From NCBI GenBank assembly GCA_946480465.1, contig CAMLJY010000030.1, positions 8,253 through 72,252 on the forward strand: DNA of 64,000 nucleotides, written 5' to 3'. Shown in pieces: positions 53,946 to 62,300 of the stretch (positions are counted from its first letter, which is position 1; the number at the start of each line of letters is the position of its first letter). A program made the translations under genes and the position numbers. A model generated the notes under the pieces. That model saw nothing but the letters and a program-made list of their open reading frames with translations, searched no databases and had not been told where the DNA came from. The DNA comes from an uncultured Burkholderiales bacterium (GTDB taxonomy: Bacteria; Pseudomonadota; Gammaproteobacteria; Burkholderiales; Burkholderiaceae).

Positions 53946-54875
53946 TCACACTCGATCGATGATCTTTTCGCCGAACAGGCCCTGGGGCCGCACCAGCAGC
54001 ACCAGCAGCACGACGACGTAGCCGAACCAGATCTCGATGCCGCCGCCCACCATCGGGCCGACGAAGACCTCGGACAGCTTCTCGCCCACGCCCAGGATCA
54101 GCCCGCCGATGATGGCGCCCGGCACCGAGGTGAGGCCGCCCAGGATGACCACCGGCAGCGCCTTCAGCGCCAGCACCGTCAGCGAGAACTGCACCCCCAG
54201 CTTGCTGCCCCAGATGATGCCGGCCACCAGCGCGACGAAGCCCGCCACCGACCAGACGATGACCCAGATGCGGCTGAGCGGAATGCCGATGGATTGCGCG
54301 GCCTGGTGGTCGTCCGCTACCGCGCGAAGGGCGCGGCCGGTGCCGGTGTACTGGAAGAACAGGCTCAGCACGAGGACCAGCGCGGCCGCGATCGCGGCGG
54401 CGAACAGGTCTTCCTTGTTGACGAGGATGCCGCCCTGGAAGGTGGACTCGAGCAGGAACAGCGGGTCCTTGGGCAGGCCGATGTCGATCTTGTAGATGTC
54501 GCTGCCGAACAGCGTCTGGCCGAAGCCGTCGAGGAAGTAGGTGATGCCCAGCGTGGCCATCAGGAGCGTCACGCCTTCCTGGTTCACCAGCTTGCCCAGC
54601 ACCAGGCGCTCGACGAGCCAGGCCACCACCACCATCACCAGCAGCGCGGCGGCAAAGGCCAGCAGGTTGGCGAGGAACTTGCCGTCCAGCCCCAGCAGCT
54701 TCGGAATCCATTCCGAGAAGCGCGCCATCGCCAGTGCGGCGAACAGCACCATCGCGCCCTGCGCGAAGTTGAAGACGCCGGAGGCCTTGAAGATCAGCAC
54801 GAAGCCGAGCGCGACCAGGCCGTAGAGCATGCCGGTCATCAGGCCGCCGATGAAGGTTTCGAGGAAGAAGGCCAT
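53946..54875 (-). CDS. LivH-type ABC transporter permease
   Basis: A 309-residue permease with eight or nine membrane helices. GLMTGMLYGLVALGFVLIFKASGVFNFAQGA at the start (shortened: YGLVALGFVLIFKAS and NFAQGA) is the LivH signature, and AVADDHQAAQSIGI the EAA loop. The AGGAG eight bases before ATG 54875 is good. The 118-bp gap to LivM has no gene. It forms a heterodimer with the LivM-type protein. Confidence 0.94.
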   Translation of the reverse strand: MAFFLETFIGGLMTGMLYGLVALGFVLIFKASGVFNFAQGAMVLFAALAMARFSEWIPKLLGLDGKFLANLLAFAAALLVMVVVAWLVERLVLGKLVNQEGVTLLMATLGITYFLDGFGQTLFGSDIYKIDIGLPKDPLFLLESTFQGGILVNKEDLFAAAIAAALVLVLSLFFQYTGTGRALRAVADDHQAAQSIGIPLSRIWVIVWSVAGFVALVAGIIWGSKLGVQFSLTVLALKALPVVILGGLTSVPGAIIGGLILGVGEKLSEVFVGPMVGGGIEIWFGYVVVLLVLLVRPQGLFGEKIIDRV

Positions 54876-54891
54876 TGCCGCGCTCCTGGGG

Positions 54892-55746
54892 TCAGTGCGA
54901 TGTGCCGAGGTAGGCCGAAATGACGTCCTCGTTGCGCCGCACCTCGTCGGGCGTGCCGTCGCCGATCTTCTTGCCGTAGTCGAGCACGACGACGCGGTCG
55001 CTGATGTCCATCACCACGCCCATGTCGTGCTCGATCAGCACGATGGTGGTGCCGAACTCGTCGTTCACGTCGAGGATGAAGCGGCACATGTCCTGCTTCT
55101 CCTCGACGTTCATGCCGGCCATCGGCTCGTCCAGCAGCAGCACCTTGGGCTCCATCGCCAGCGCGCGGCCCAGGTCCACGCGCTTCTGCAGGCCGTAGGG
55201 CAGGCGGCCCACGGGGGTCTTGCGCCAGGCCTGGATCTCGAGGAAGTCGATGATGTGCTCGACGAACTCGCGGTGCGCGCATTCCTCGCGTTCGGCGGCG
55301 CCCCAGCGCAGGGCCTGCTGGAAGAGGTTGCACCTCATCTTCAGGTTGCGGCCGGTCATGATGTTGTCGACCACGCTCATGCCCTTGAAGAGCGCCAGGT
55401 TCTGGAAGGTGCGGGCTAGCCCCATCTCCGCGACCTGGCGCGAATTCATGTGGCTGAAGGTCTTGCCGCGGAAGGTGATGCTGCCCTGCTGCGGCGTGTA
55501 GACGCCGTTGATGCAGTTGAGCATGCTGCTCTTGCCCGCGCCGTTGGGACCGATGATGGCGCGCACCTCGTGCTCGCGCACGTCGAAGCTGATGTCGGTC
55601 AGCGCCTTCACGCCGCCGAAGGACAGCGAAATGTTCTTCACGTCCAGCACCACCGCGCCCGCAGCACGCTGCGGTGCGGCCGCGGCCGTCTCGCGCGGCG
55701 CTGCCGCGTCCACGGGCAAACCTGCAAAAGCCGTGGCCACTGTCAT
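54892..55746 (-). CDS. LivG-type ABC transporter ATP-binding protein
   Basis: A 284-residue ATPase. An Ala-rich N-terminal extension (about 30 residues) precedes the nucleotide-binding domain: Walker A GPNGAGKSS, RTFQNLALF, signature LPYGLQKRVDLGRAL, Walker B KVLLLDEPMAGM, and VLIEHDMGVVM. The ATG at 55746 is created by the end of a 74-bp tandem repeat: its start overlaps the stop of the second mini-ORF (ATGA) and its ribosome site, AAGGGGGCAAC, lies in the repeat. Confidence 0.94.
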   Translation of the reverse strand: MTVATAFAGLPVDAAAPRETAAAAPQRAAGAVVLDVKNISLSFGGVKALTDISFDVREHEVRAIIGPNGAGKSSMLNCINGVYTPQQGSITFRGKTFSHMNSRQVAEMGLARTFQNLALFKGMSVVDNIMTGRNLKMRCNLFQQALRWGAAEREECAHREFVEHIIDFLEIQAWRKTPVGRLPYGLQKRVDLGRALAMEPKVLLLDEPMAGMNVEEKQDMCRFILDVNDEFGTTIVLIEHDMGVVMDISDRVVVLDYGKKIGDGTPDEVRRNEDVISAYLGTSH

Positions 55747-55889
55747 GTTGCCCCCTTGGCGCTGCGCGCCGTCCCCCCGAGGGGGATATGACCGCTTGGG
55801 GCGGCCCTGCGCTTGGTCATGTTGCCCCCTTGGCGCTGCGCGCCGTCCCCCCGGGGGGGATATGACCGCTTGGGGCGGCCCTGCGCTTG
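55742..55889 (-). repeat. Two tandem 74-bp repeats reading as coupled mini-ORFs
   Basis: Two copies (55742-55815 and 55816-55889) differ at a single base (A at 55780, G at 55854). On the - strand each copy carries a start ATGACCAAGCGC, 25 codons and a TGA, and each copy ends in AAGGGGGCAACATGAC, supplying a ribosome site and the next ATGA. Each contains a CCCCCC/GGGGG hairpin. The element resembles a dispersed intergenic repeat of Burkholderiales that I recall, though no search was run. Confidence 0.9.
55743..55820 (-). CDS. Mini-ORF 2 in the tandem repeat (25 codons)
   Basis: It starts MTKRRAAPSGHIPLGG and ends with a TGA that overlaps the LivG-type start. It is basic, with no recognised function, and identical to mini-ORF 1 except Leu for Pro at residue 14. 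Most likely translated only to couple the genes; a stable peptide is doubtful. Confidence 0.4.
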   Translation of the reverse strand: MTKRRAAPSGHIPLGGTARSAKGAT

Positions 55890-55894
55890 GTCAT
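55817..55894 (-). CDS. Mini-ORF 1 in the tandem repeat (25 codons)
   Basis: It starts at the ATG that overlaps the stop of the AMP-forming ligase (ATGA at 55891-55894), reads MTKRRAAPSGHIPPGG and stops in an ATGA shared with mini-ORF 2. Codon use is GC-rich like the neighbours. It is listed because the frame is exact and the coupling at both ends is intact; the peptide itself may have no role. Confidence 0.4.
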   Translation of the reverse strand: MTKRRAAPSGHIPPGGTARSAKGAT

Positions 55895-57837
55895 GCTGCA
55901 CTCCTCAGTGCCGGGAAGGTCTTCACGTCGACGATCTTCAGCGTGGCCGCGACGCTGCCGCTGCGGCCGTCCTCGAACTTGACGGCCGTCTCGATGAACT
56001 GCTCGGGCTTGCCGCCGTACAGTGCATCGACCAGCACCTGGTACTTGTCGGCGATGGTGCCGCGGCGCACCTTGCGCGTGCGGGTCAGCTCGCCGTCGTC
56101 GGCGTCCAGTTCCTTGTGCAGGATCAGGAAGCGGCTGATCTGGCTGCCCGCCAGCTTCTCGTCGGCGGCCAGGTCGGCGTTCACCTTCTCCACGCAGTCG
56201 CGTACCAGCTCGTAGACCTCGGACTTCTGCGACAGGTCGGTGTAGCCGCCGTAGGGCAGGTTGCGCTTCTCGGCCCAGTTGCCGACGGCCTCGAAGTCGA
56301 TGTTGATGAAGGCGCAGACCCGGTCGCGCTTGTCGCCGAAGGCCACCGCTTCCTTGATCTGCGGGAAGAACTTCAGCTTGTTCTCGACGTACTTGGGCGC
56401 GAACATCGCGCCGTCGTTGGGGCCGCCGGCGATGCGGCCGACGTCCTTCGCGCGGTCGATGATCTTCAGGTGGCCGCCGGCATCGATGAAGCCGGCGTCG
56501 CCGGTGTGGTACCAGCCGTCGGCCGTCAGCACCTCGGCGGTGGCGGCGGGGTTCTTGTAGTACTCCTTCAGCAGGCCGGGCGACTTCACCAGGATCTCGC
56601 CCGAGTCGGCGAGGCGGATCTGCACGCCCTCGACCGGCACGCCAACGGTGTCGGCCTTGGCTTCGTTGTCGGGCTGCAGGCAGACGAAGACCGCGGTCTC
56701 GGTGGAGCCGTACAGCTGCTTCAGGTTGATGCCGATCGAGCGGTAGAAGGTGAAGAGGTCCGGCCCGATGGCCTCGCCCGCCGTGTAGGCCACCCGCACG
56801 CGCGAGAAGCCCAGCGTGTTGCGCAGCGGGCCGAAGACGGCCAGGTCGCCGAGCTTCCACTTCAGCCGGTCCAGCGCCGCGACCGGCTTGCCGTCCATGC
56901 GCGCCGGGCCCACGCGGCGCGCCACCGCCATGCAGGTGTGGAACAGCCAGCGCTTGAAGCGCGAGGCGTCCTCCATGCGGATCATCACGCTGGTGAGCAG
57001 GCCCTCGAAGATGCGCGGCGGTGCGAAGTAGTAGGTCGGCCCCACTTCCTTCAGGTCGATCGTCACCGTGCTGGCCGATTCCGGGCAGTTGACGACGTAG
57101 CCGCAGGCCAGCCACTGGGCGTAGCTGAAGATGTTCTGGCCGATCCATGCGGGCGGCATGTAGGCCAGCACCTCCTCGCGATCGGTCAGGTGGTCGAAAA
57201 CCTTGCCGGCGTTCGCGCGGTCCAGCAGCGTGAAGTGGGTGTGGACCACGCCTTTCGGGTTGCCCGTGGTGCCGCTGGTGAAGAACATGGCCGCGACGTC
57301 GTGCGGCTGGCCGGCCTGCACCTGGGCCTCGAAGAAGCCGGGCTCGCGCCGGGCGTGCTCGGCGCCTTCGCCGATCAGCGCATCGAGCGCGGCGAGGCCG
57401 GGCTCGGCGTACTTGCGCAGGCCGCGCGCGTCGTCGTACCAGATGCGCTCGAGCCGCGGGCACTGCTCGCGCAGCTCCAGCATCTTGTCGACTTGTTCCT
57501 GGTCCTCGACGACCGCGAAGCGCACCTCGGCGTTGGTGATCGGGAAGACGAATTCCGCCGCGACGGCGTCCTGGTACAGCGGCACCGGGATGGCGCCCAG
57601 CGCCTGCGCCGCCAGCATCGAGGCATACAGCCGCGGCCGGTTGTCGCCCACCACCACCACATGGTCCCCGCGCCGCACGCCGGCGGCGGCCAGGCCGCAG
57701 GCCAGGTGCTTCACGAGCGTGGCCAGCGCACCCCAGCTGGTGGTCTGCCAGATGCCGTACAGCTTCTCGCGCAGCGCGGGCGCGTCGGGGCGCTGGCCGG
57801 CATGGGCCAGCAGCAGACGGGGGAAGGTCGTTTGCAC
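55891..57837 (-). CDS. Long-chain/aryl AMP-forming acyl-CoA ligase
   Basis: A 648-residue ANL enzyme of the long (FadD15/FACS) type. MFFTSGTTGNPKGVVHTH is the P-loop, YGSTETA the adenylate-binding segment, and GWYHTGDAGFIDAGGHLKIIDRAKD the hinge block (shortened). The C terminus has TRTRKVRRGTIADKY, with the expected catalytic region. It probably activates the acid imported by the ABC transporter downstream. The GTG at 57837 has AAGGAGACGCC upstream. First gene of the operon, divergent from the Crp-family regulator. Confidence 0.92.
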   Translation of the reverse strand: MQTTFPRLLLAHAGQRPDAPALREKLYGIWQTTSWGALATLVKHLACGLAAAGVRRGDHVVVVGDNRPRLYASMLAAQALGAIPVPLYQDAVAAEFVFPITNAEVRFAVVEDQEQVDKMLELREQCPRLERIWYDDARGLRKYAEPGLAALDALIGEGAEHARREPGFFEAQVQAGQPHDVAAMFFTSGTTGNPKGVVHTHFTLLDRANAGKVFDHLTDREEVLAYMPPAWIGQNIFSYAQWLACGYVVNCPESASTVTIDLKEVGPTYYFAPPRIFEGLLTSVMIRMEDASRFKRWLFHTCMAVARRVGPARMDGKPVAALDRLKWKLGDLAVFGPLRNTLGFSRVRVAYTAGEAIGPDLFTFYRSIGINLKQLYGSTETAVFVCLQPDNEAKADTVGVPVEGVQIRLADSGEILVKSPGLLKEYYKNPAATAEVLTADGWYHTGDAGFIDAGGHLKIIDRAKDVGRIAGGPNDGAMFAPKYVENKLKFFPQIKEAVAFGDKRDRVCAFINIDFEAVGNWAEKRNLPYGGYTDLSQKSEVYELVRDCVEKVNADLAADEKLAGSQISRFLILHKELDADDGELTRTRKVRRGTIADKYQVLVDALYGGKPEQFIETAVKFEDGRSGSVAATLKIVDVKTFPALRSAA

Positions 57838-58094
57838 GGCGTCTCCTTCATGTTCGCCCCCTGGGCGTCCCGGCGACGGTTGCTGTCGGGCCCGGGGACC
57901 GGCATCGATTCCGGGGCCTGGTGTTTGAGCCGCACTCTAGGACCAAGTTTGACGCTCGGATGTCGGTATGACGACAATCCTAGGGTCCGACCCGAGCGGA
58001 GTTTCCCGCCCCCTGCCGCGATCCCCCGATGCGCCACCCGGCCCCGCAGCGGACGATTCCTGCACACCGCTTGCGCCGATCCTGAAGCGCCGAC
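57838..58094. promoter_or_regulatory. Divergent promoter region of ligase-transporter operon and Crp-family regulator
   Basis: 257 bp without a gene. It contains a 5-6-5 palindrome (57961-57976) and a second inverted pair CTAGGA (57937-57942) and TCCTAG (57978-57983) that encloses it. The nested symmetry is at the middle of the region, about 120 bases from both starts, which suits control of both genes. Confidence 0.65.
57961..57976. promoter_or_regulatory. Candidate Crp/Fnr-family operator (TGTCG-N6-CGACA)
   Basis: TGTCG (57961-57965) and CGACA (57972-57976) are perfect inverted arms separated by GTATGA. The 5-6-5 geometry is that of the Crp site (TGTGA-N6-TCACA), and a Crp-family regulator is encoded next door. 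The assignment is inferred from position and symmetry. Confidence 0.6.
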
Positions 58095-58805
58095 ATGACC
58101 GCTGCCTCCAGCCTGCGCGACCGCGCGCGCTCACCCACCGTCGACGAGCTCGACAGCATTCCCTGGCTGAAGGTGCTCGATCCCGCGGACCAGCGCCGCG
58201 TCGCCGCCACCATCGTGGTGGCGCATGCCCATCCGGGCGACCGCATCTGCCGCGTCGGCCGGCCGCCGACCTACTGGTTCGGCGTGGTCGAAGGGCTGCT
58301 CAAGATGAGCAACGACAGCAAGGGCGGCGCGCAGATCACCTTCACCGGCATCCCGCCGGGCGCCTGGTTCGGCGAGGGCACGCTGCTCAAGCGCGAGGTC
58401 TACCGCTACAACATCGAGGCGCTGCGCAAGAGCACCGTCGCCGGCCTGCCGATCGACGAATTTCACGCGCTGCTGGACCGCAGCATCCCCTTCAACCGCT
58501 TCGTGATGAACCAGCTGAACGAGCGGCTGGGCCAGTTCATTGCCGCGCGCGAGATCGACCGCCAGAACCACCCGGATGCGCGCGTCGCCCGCAGCCTGGC
58601 GGCGCTGTTCCACCCGGTGCTGTACCCGGGCGTGGGCGAGCTGCTGCGCATCACGCAGCAGGAGCTGGCCTACCTGGTGGGCCTGTCGCGCCAGCGGGTG
58701 AACCAGGCCCTGTCGGCGCTGCAGGCGCAGGGCGTGATCCGCATCGAGTACGGGGGCCTGCGCGTGCTGGACCTGGACGGCTTGCGCCACTACACGATGG
58801 AGTGA
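58095..58805 (+). CDS. Crp/Fnr family transcriptional regulator
   Basis: A 236-residue protein. The N-terminal cyclic-nucleotide-binding-like beta barrel (about 25-140) has HPGDRICRVGRPPTYWFGVVEG and GIPPGAWFGEGTLLKRE; a dimerisation helix follows; and the C-terminal winged helix includes ITQQELAYLVGLSRQRVNQALSALQ. No Cys cluster for [4Fe-4S] (Fnr) is seen. It probably senses a small ligand, perhaps the acid or its CoA ester, and controls the divergent ligase-transporter operon through the nearby palindrome. Start ATG 58095. Confidence 0.92.
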   Translation: MTAASSLRDRARSPTVDELDSIPWLKVLDPADQRRVAATIVVAHAHPGDRICRVGRPPTYWFGVVEGLLKMSNDSKGGAQITFTGIPPGAWFGEGTLLKREVYRYNIEALRKSTVAGLPIDEFHALLDRSIPFNRFVMNQLNERLGQFIAAREIDRQNHPDARVARSLAALFHPVLYPGVGELLRITQQELAYLVGLSRQRVNQALSALQAQGVIRIEYGGLRVLDLDGLRHYTME

Positions 58806-58833
58806 GCGGCCGCATGGACGCTCAGTTTGAATG

Positions 58834-59361
58834 TCAGCGGCGGTGCCGGGCGCGGTATGCGGCGCCGAGGCCGAGCAAGGCCGTGACGGCCAGCGCCAGG
58901 CTGGCCGGCTCGGGCACCGGCTGCGTCCCGGCGAGTCGGTACGCGGCATCCACCACGTCCACGGTGCCGCCGTCATCGAAGGACAGCAGGGGCGCGAAGC
59001 CGCCGGCACCGCCCAGGCCCGGCAGGAAGGTGTACGACCCGAACGCCAGCTCCAGACCCGGCGCGCTGCCGTCGCCCGGCTGCGCCCAGCCCTGGCCCGC
59101 CAGCCCCGCCAGGTCGGCCAGGCCGAAGCTGCTGGCGCCGTGGTTGAACGTGAACGTCAGCAGCTGGTAGATCGGGTCGCCGGCCACGTTGCTGCCGGAG
59201 GGGGCCGCGTCGTCGAAGCTGAACTGGCCGCTGAAGCCACTGCCGGCCAGCGTGCCGCCGACGAGGTCGTAAGTGACCACCGCGGCGGAGCTGGGCACGG
59301 CGGTGAACAGCGCGGCCGCCGCGAGCAGGCTGGTGGTGGTCTTGGCAAGGGTGGAGATCAT
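58834..59361 (-). CDS. PEP-CTERM sorting-domain protein
   Basis: A 175-residue exported protein with an N-terminal signal peptide (TTSLLAAAALFTAVPSSAA) and a C-terminal sorting signal: VPEPASLALAVTALLGLGAAYRARHRR, that is a PEP motif, a membrane helix and a basic tail (shown here by its parts VPEPASL, a helix, and RARHRR). The mature region is Gly/Ser/Asp-rich with a beta character typical of such proteins. The exosortase is expected to cut at the PEP and pass the protein to the surface EPS. This makes it a likely client of the exosortase A locus at the left of the window. ATG 59361; convergent with the regulator, 28 bases between stops. Confidence 0.92.
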   Translation of the reverse strand: MISTLAKTTTSLLAAAALFTAVPSSAAVVTYDLVGGTLAGSGFSGQFSFDDAAPSGSNVAGDPIYQLLTFTFNHGASSFGLADLAGLAGQGWAQPGDGSAPGLELAFGSYTFLPGLGGAGGFAPLLSFDDGGTVDVVDAAYRLAGTQPVPEPASLALAVTALLGLGAAYRARHRR

Positions 59362-59399
59362 CGTTTGTCCCGTCTGTTGATGTGTCAGGTTCGACGGCT

Positions 59400-62300
59400 T
59401 CAGGCGCCGGCCGTCATCGTCGTGTCGAACACCACCTGGCCATCCAGCTGCGCCAGGCTGACGCCTACCAGCTCGACCAGCGGACGCAGCGGCGCAGCGC
59501 CGGCGGCGCCGTCGAGGTCGTAGGCGGCATAGCTGCGGCCGCCCAGGGAGACCAGCTTCAGCGTGCCGTCCGCGATCGGGTCGGCGCCCGCGTAGCCGAA
59601 GCTGGCGAGCAGCTGGCCGACGACCAGCCGGTCCATGCCGGGCGTGAAATCGGTGATGCGATCGCCGGCATCGAGCACGCTGGTGTAGACGAAGCGGTCG
59701 TCGCCGCCGCCGCCGGTCAGCAGGTCGCGGGCCTGCAGGCCGGTCAGCGTGTCGTGGCCGGCGCCGCCGACGAGGGTGTTGACCCCCGCCGTGCCCACCA
59801 GCACCTTCTGCTCGGCGATGCCGAAGCGCGCCACGGAGGGGTCGTGGTCGCTCAGCTGGTCGGCGAACTCGGAGTTGATGTGCACGACGTCGAAGCCCGT
59901 CGTCGCCGCCAGCAGGCCGGGGCTGACCATGACGTGGTCCAGCACCTGCGCATTGCCCTCGAAGTTGTAGCTGTAGCGCTGGTTCGCGGGCAGGGTCTCG
60001 ACCAGCGAGGTGAGGCCCGCGGCCTCCAGCACGCCGACCGGCGCCGAGAACTCGAAGTCGTTCAGGTCGCCCAGCACGATCACGCTGGCGCCGGCATCGG
60101 CCGCGAGCAGGCCCTCGACGTAGTCGGCGACGATGGTTGCCTGCTGCAGGCGCTGGATCTCGGAATCCAGCACCGGCGGCTGCGTGGCACCGAAGAGCGG
60201 CTGGTCGCCGCCCTTGGAGTTGAAGTGGTTGCCGATGATGGTGATCTCTTCGCCGTTGAAGCTGAAGACGCCCACCAGCGGCTTGCGGCTGCTGTCGAAC
60301 GCGCCGCCCACCGGGTCCTGCAGCCGCGTCAGCGAGCCTTCGACGAAGTCCACCCGCTCGGGGTTGAACAGGAAGCCGGTGCGGATGTTGCCGCCCGGCT
60401 CGCCGCCGTCGGCGCCGTCCACCGGGTTGACCTGGCGGTAGTCATAACGCGGACCGCCGGCGGCCACGATGGCCTCGATCAGCATGTTGAAGGTGACCGA
60501 CGCATCGACCACGCCGTTGTTGGCCGGGCCGCTGTTGTCCTGGATTTCCTCCAGGCACAGGATGTCCGGCGCGCCGAGGTTGTTCTTGATGGCGGCGGCG
60601 ATGGCGGCGAAGGTGGTGTCGCCCGGGTCCAGGTTCTCGACGTTGAAGGTGCCCACCGTCAGCGCGCCGGCGCTGCCGCCCAGCGTGGTGACTTCGCGCT
60701 GCAGCGTCGAGGCGGCGGTGACCGCCGGCGCATCGGCCACCAGCACCTCGAAGTTGCCGAAGGCGTAGTGCACGACGCCGGTCATGGTGCCCAGGCGCGC
60801 GCCGACGTCCACCTCCGGCAGCAGCGTGCCGGTGTTCAGGTCGTCGATCTGGATGCGCTCGGGGTTGAAGTCGCCGGCGCTGACCGCGATGCCGCCGCGC
60901 TCGGTGCGGCCGGTGGCGCCGGCGCCGTCGTGCGCCAGCACCCAGATCTCTTCGTTGCTGCCGAAATGCGCCGTCGGCGACACCGCCACCGCGCCCGGCA
61001 CGCTGACCAGCATGCCCTCCAGGCTCTCCCAGAAATCGATGCCTTCGTTCGCGGGGTCGAAGTCACCGCCGGTCTCGACGTTGCCGCCGCCGGCGCCGAA
61101 GTCGTCGTTGATCTTCTGCGCCGGCAGCACGCGGTCGGTGCCGAGCACCGTGGCGGTGATGCCGCCCGCCGGCGCATCGTTCCAGGGCACGACCACCAGG
61201 GGTTCGACACCGGCGTTGTGCACGATCTCGGTGACGGTCAGGTTGCTCGATGCGGCACCGCCGGCGCGGAACTCGGTGACGGTGCCGGAGACCAGGACCG
61301 CATCGCCCACCGCCTGTGTCGGGGCGCTGCTGGTGAAGACGAAGATGCCGTCCGAGGTGGCGGCGTCGGCGTCCGGCGTCGGGTCCTGCATGTAGAAGCC
61401 GTTGGCCGCCACCGCGGTGACGATGCCCGGCACGTTGTGCACGGCCGCGGTGTCGGTGGCCGAGGCCAGCAGCGGGGAGATGTGGCCCGCGCCCTGCACG
61501 TCGGCGATGCGGGTCGTGACCGCGTTGTCGACCAACAGCACCGCCTGGCTGGGCGCGCTGCCCAGCGTCAGCTCGGAAGACGGCGCGCTCAGGCTCAGCA
61601 GCGCGGTTTCGTTGCCTTCGGTAACGCCGTCGTCGAGCACGGTGAAGGTGACCGAGCCGCTGCTGGCCCCGGCCGGGATGGTGATGGTCGTGGACGACAG
61701 CGTGTAGTCGGCGCTCGTGATGCCGCTGCCGCTCACTTCAAGTGTCACGGTCTGGTCGGTGGTGACGGGGCTGGTCGTGGTGGCCGTCACCGTCACGCTG
61801 GTGCCGGCCGATTCCTGCGCCACCCCGGTGCTGACCGACAGGTTCACCTGGTTGGCGGGCGGGGTGCCGCCGGTGCTGAGGGTGAAGTCGTCGATCGCCA
61901 GCCCATCGTCGGAGCTGGCGACGTCGGTATCGGTCCAGCGCAGCCAGAAGGTCTGCCCGGGGGCGATCGACAGGCCGGTGATCGTCGTGCCCAGCGCGGT
62001 GCTGTTGGCCGCGGCATTGCCGTTCAGCGCGCCGGCGGTGCCGCTGGTGACCGGCGCGACGAAGTCCAGCGCGTCGGCATCGACCCAGGTGCCGCTGCTC
62101 AGCGAGCTGGCGTTCACGCTGTACTGGAACTCCAGCCGGTCGGCCACGGCCCGGCTGGTGACGCCCAGGCGCCATTGCTCGCCGGTGTAGCCGATGGACA
62201 GCGAGGTGATCGTCGCGCCGGTGTCGTTGGTGAAGCTGGCGCCCAGCGTGGGCACCACCGAGCCGGAACGCAGCGAGCCGAAGGCGCGCTCGGTGCTGCC

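Noticed and set aside
53828..53960. TCGATGATC appearing twice around the LivH 3' end
   Set aside because: The match is only nine bases; flanking sequence does not continue, so no real repeat is supported.
55743..55894. Antimicrobial or leader peptides encoded by the mini-ORFs
   Set aside because: The peptides are short, lack a leader/core structure or Cys, and are better explained by translational coupling; kept only as low-confidence ORFs.
55813..58098. A 761-codon + strand frame opposite the AMP-forming ligase
   Set aside because: No family motifs; the opposite strand is a complete ligase with ribosome site and operon context.
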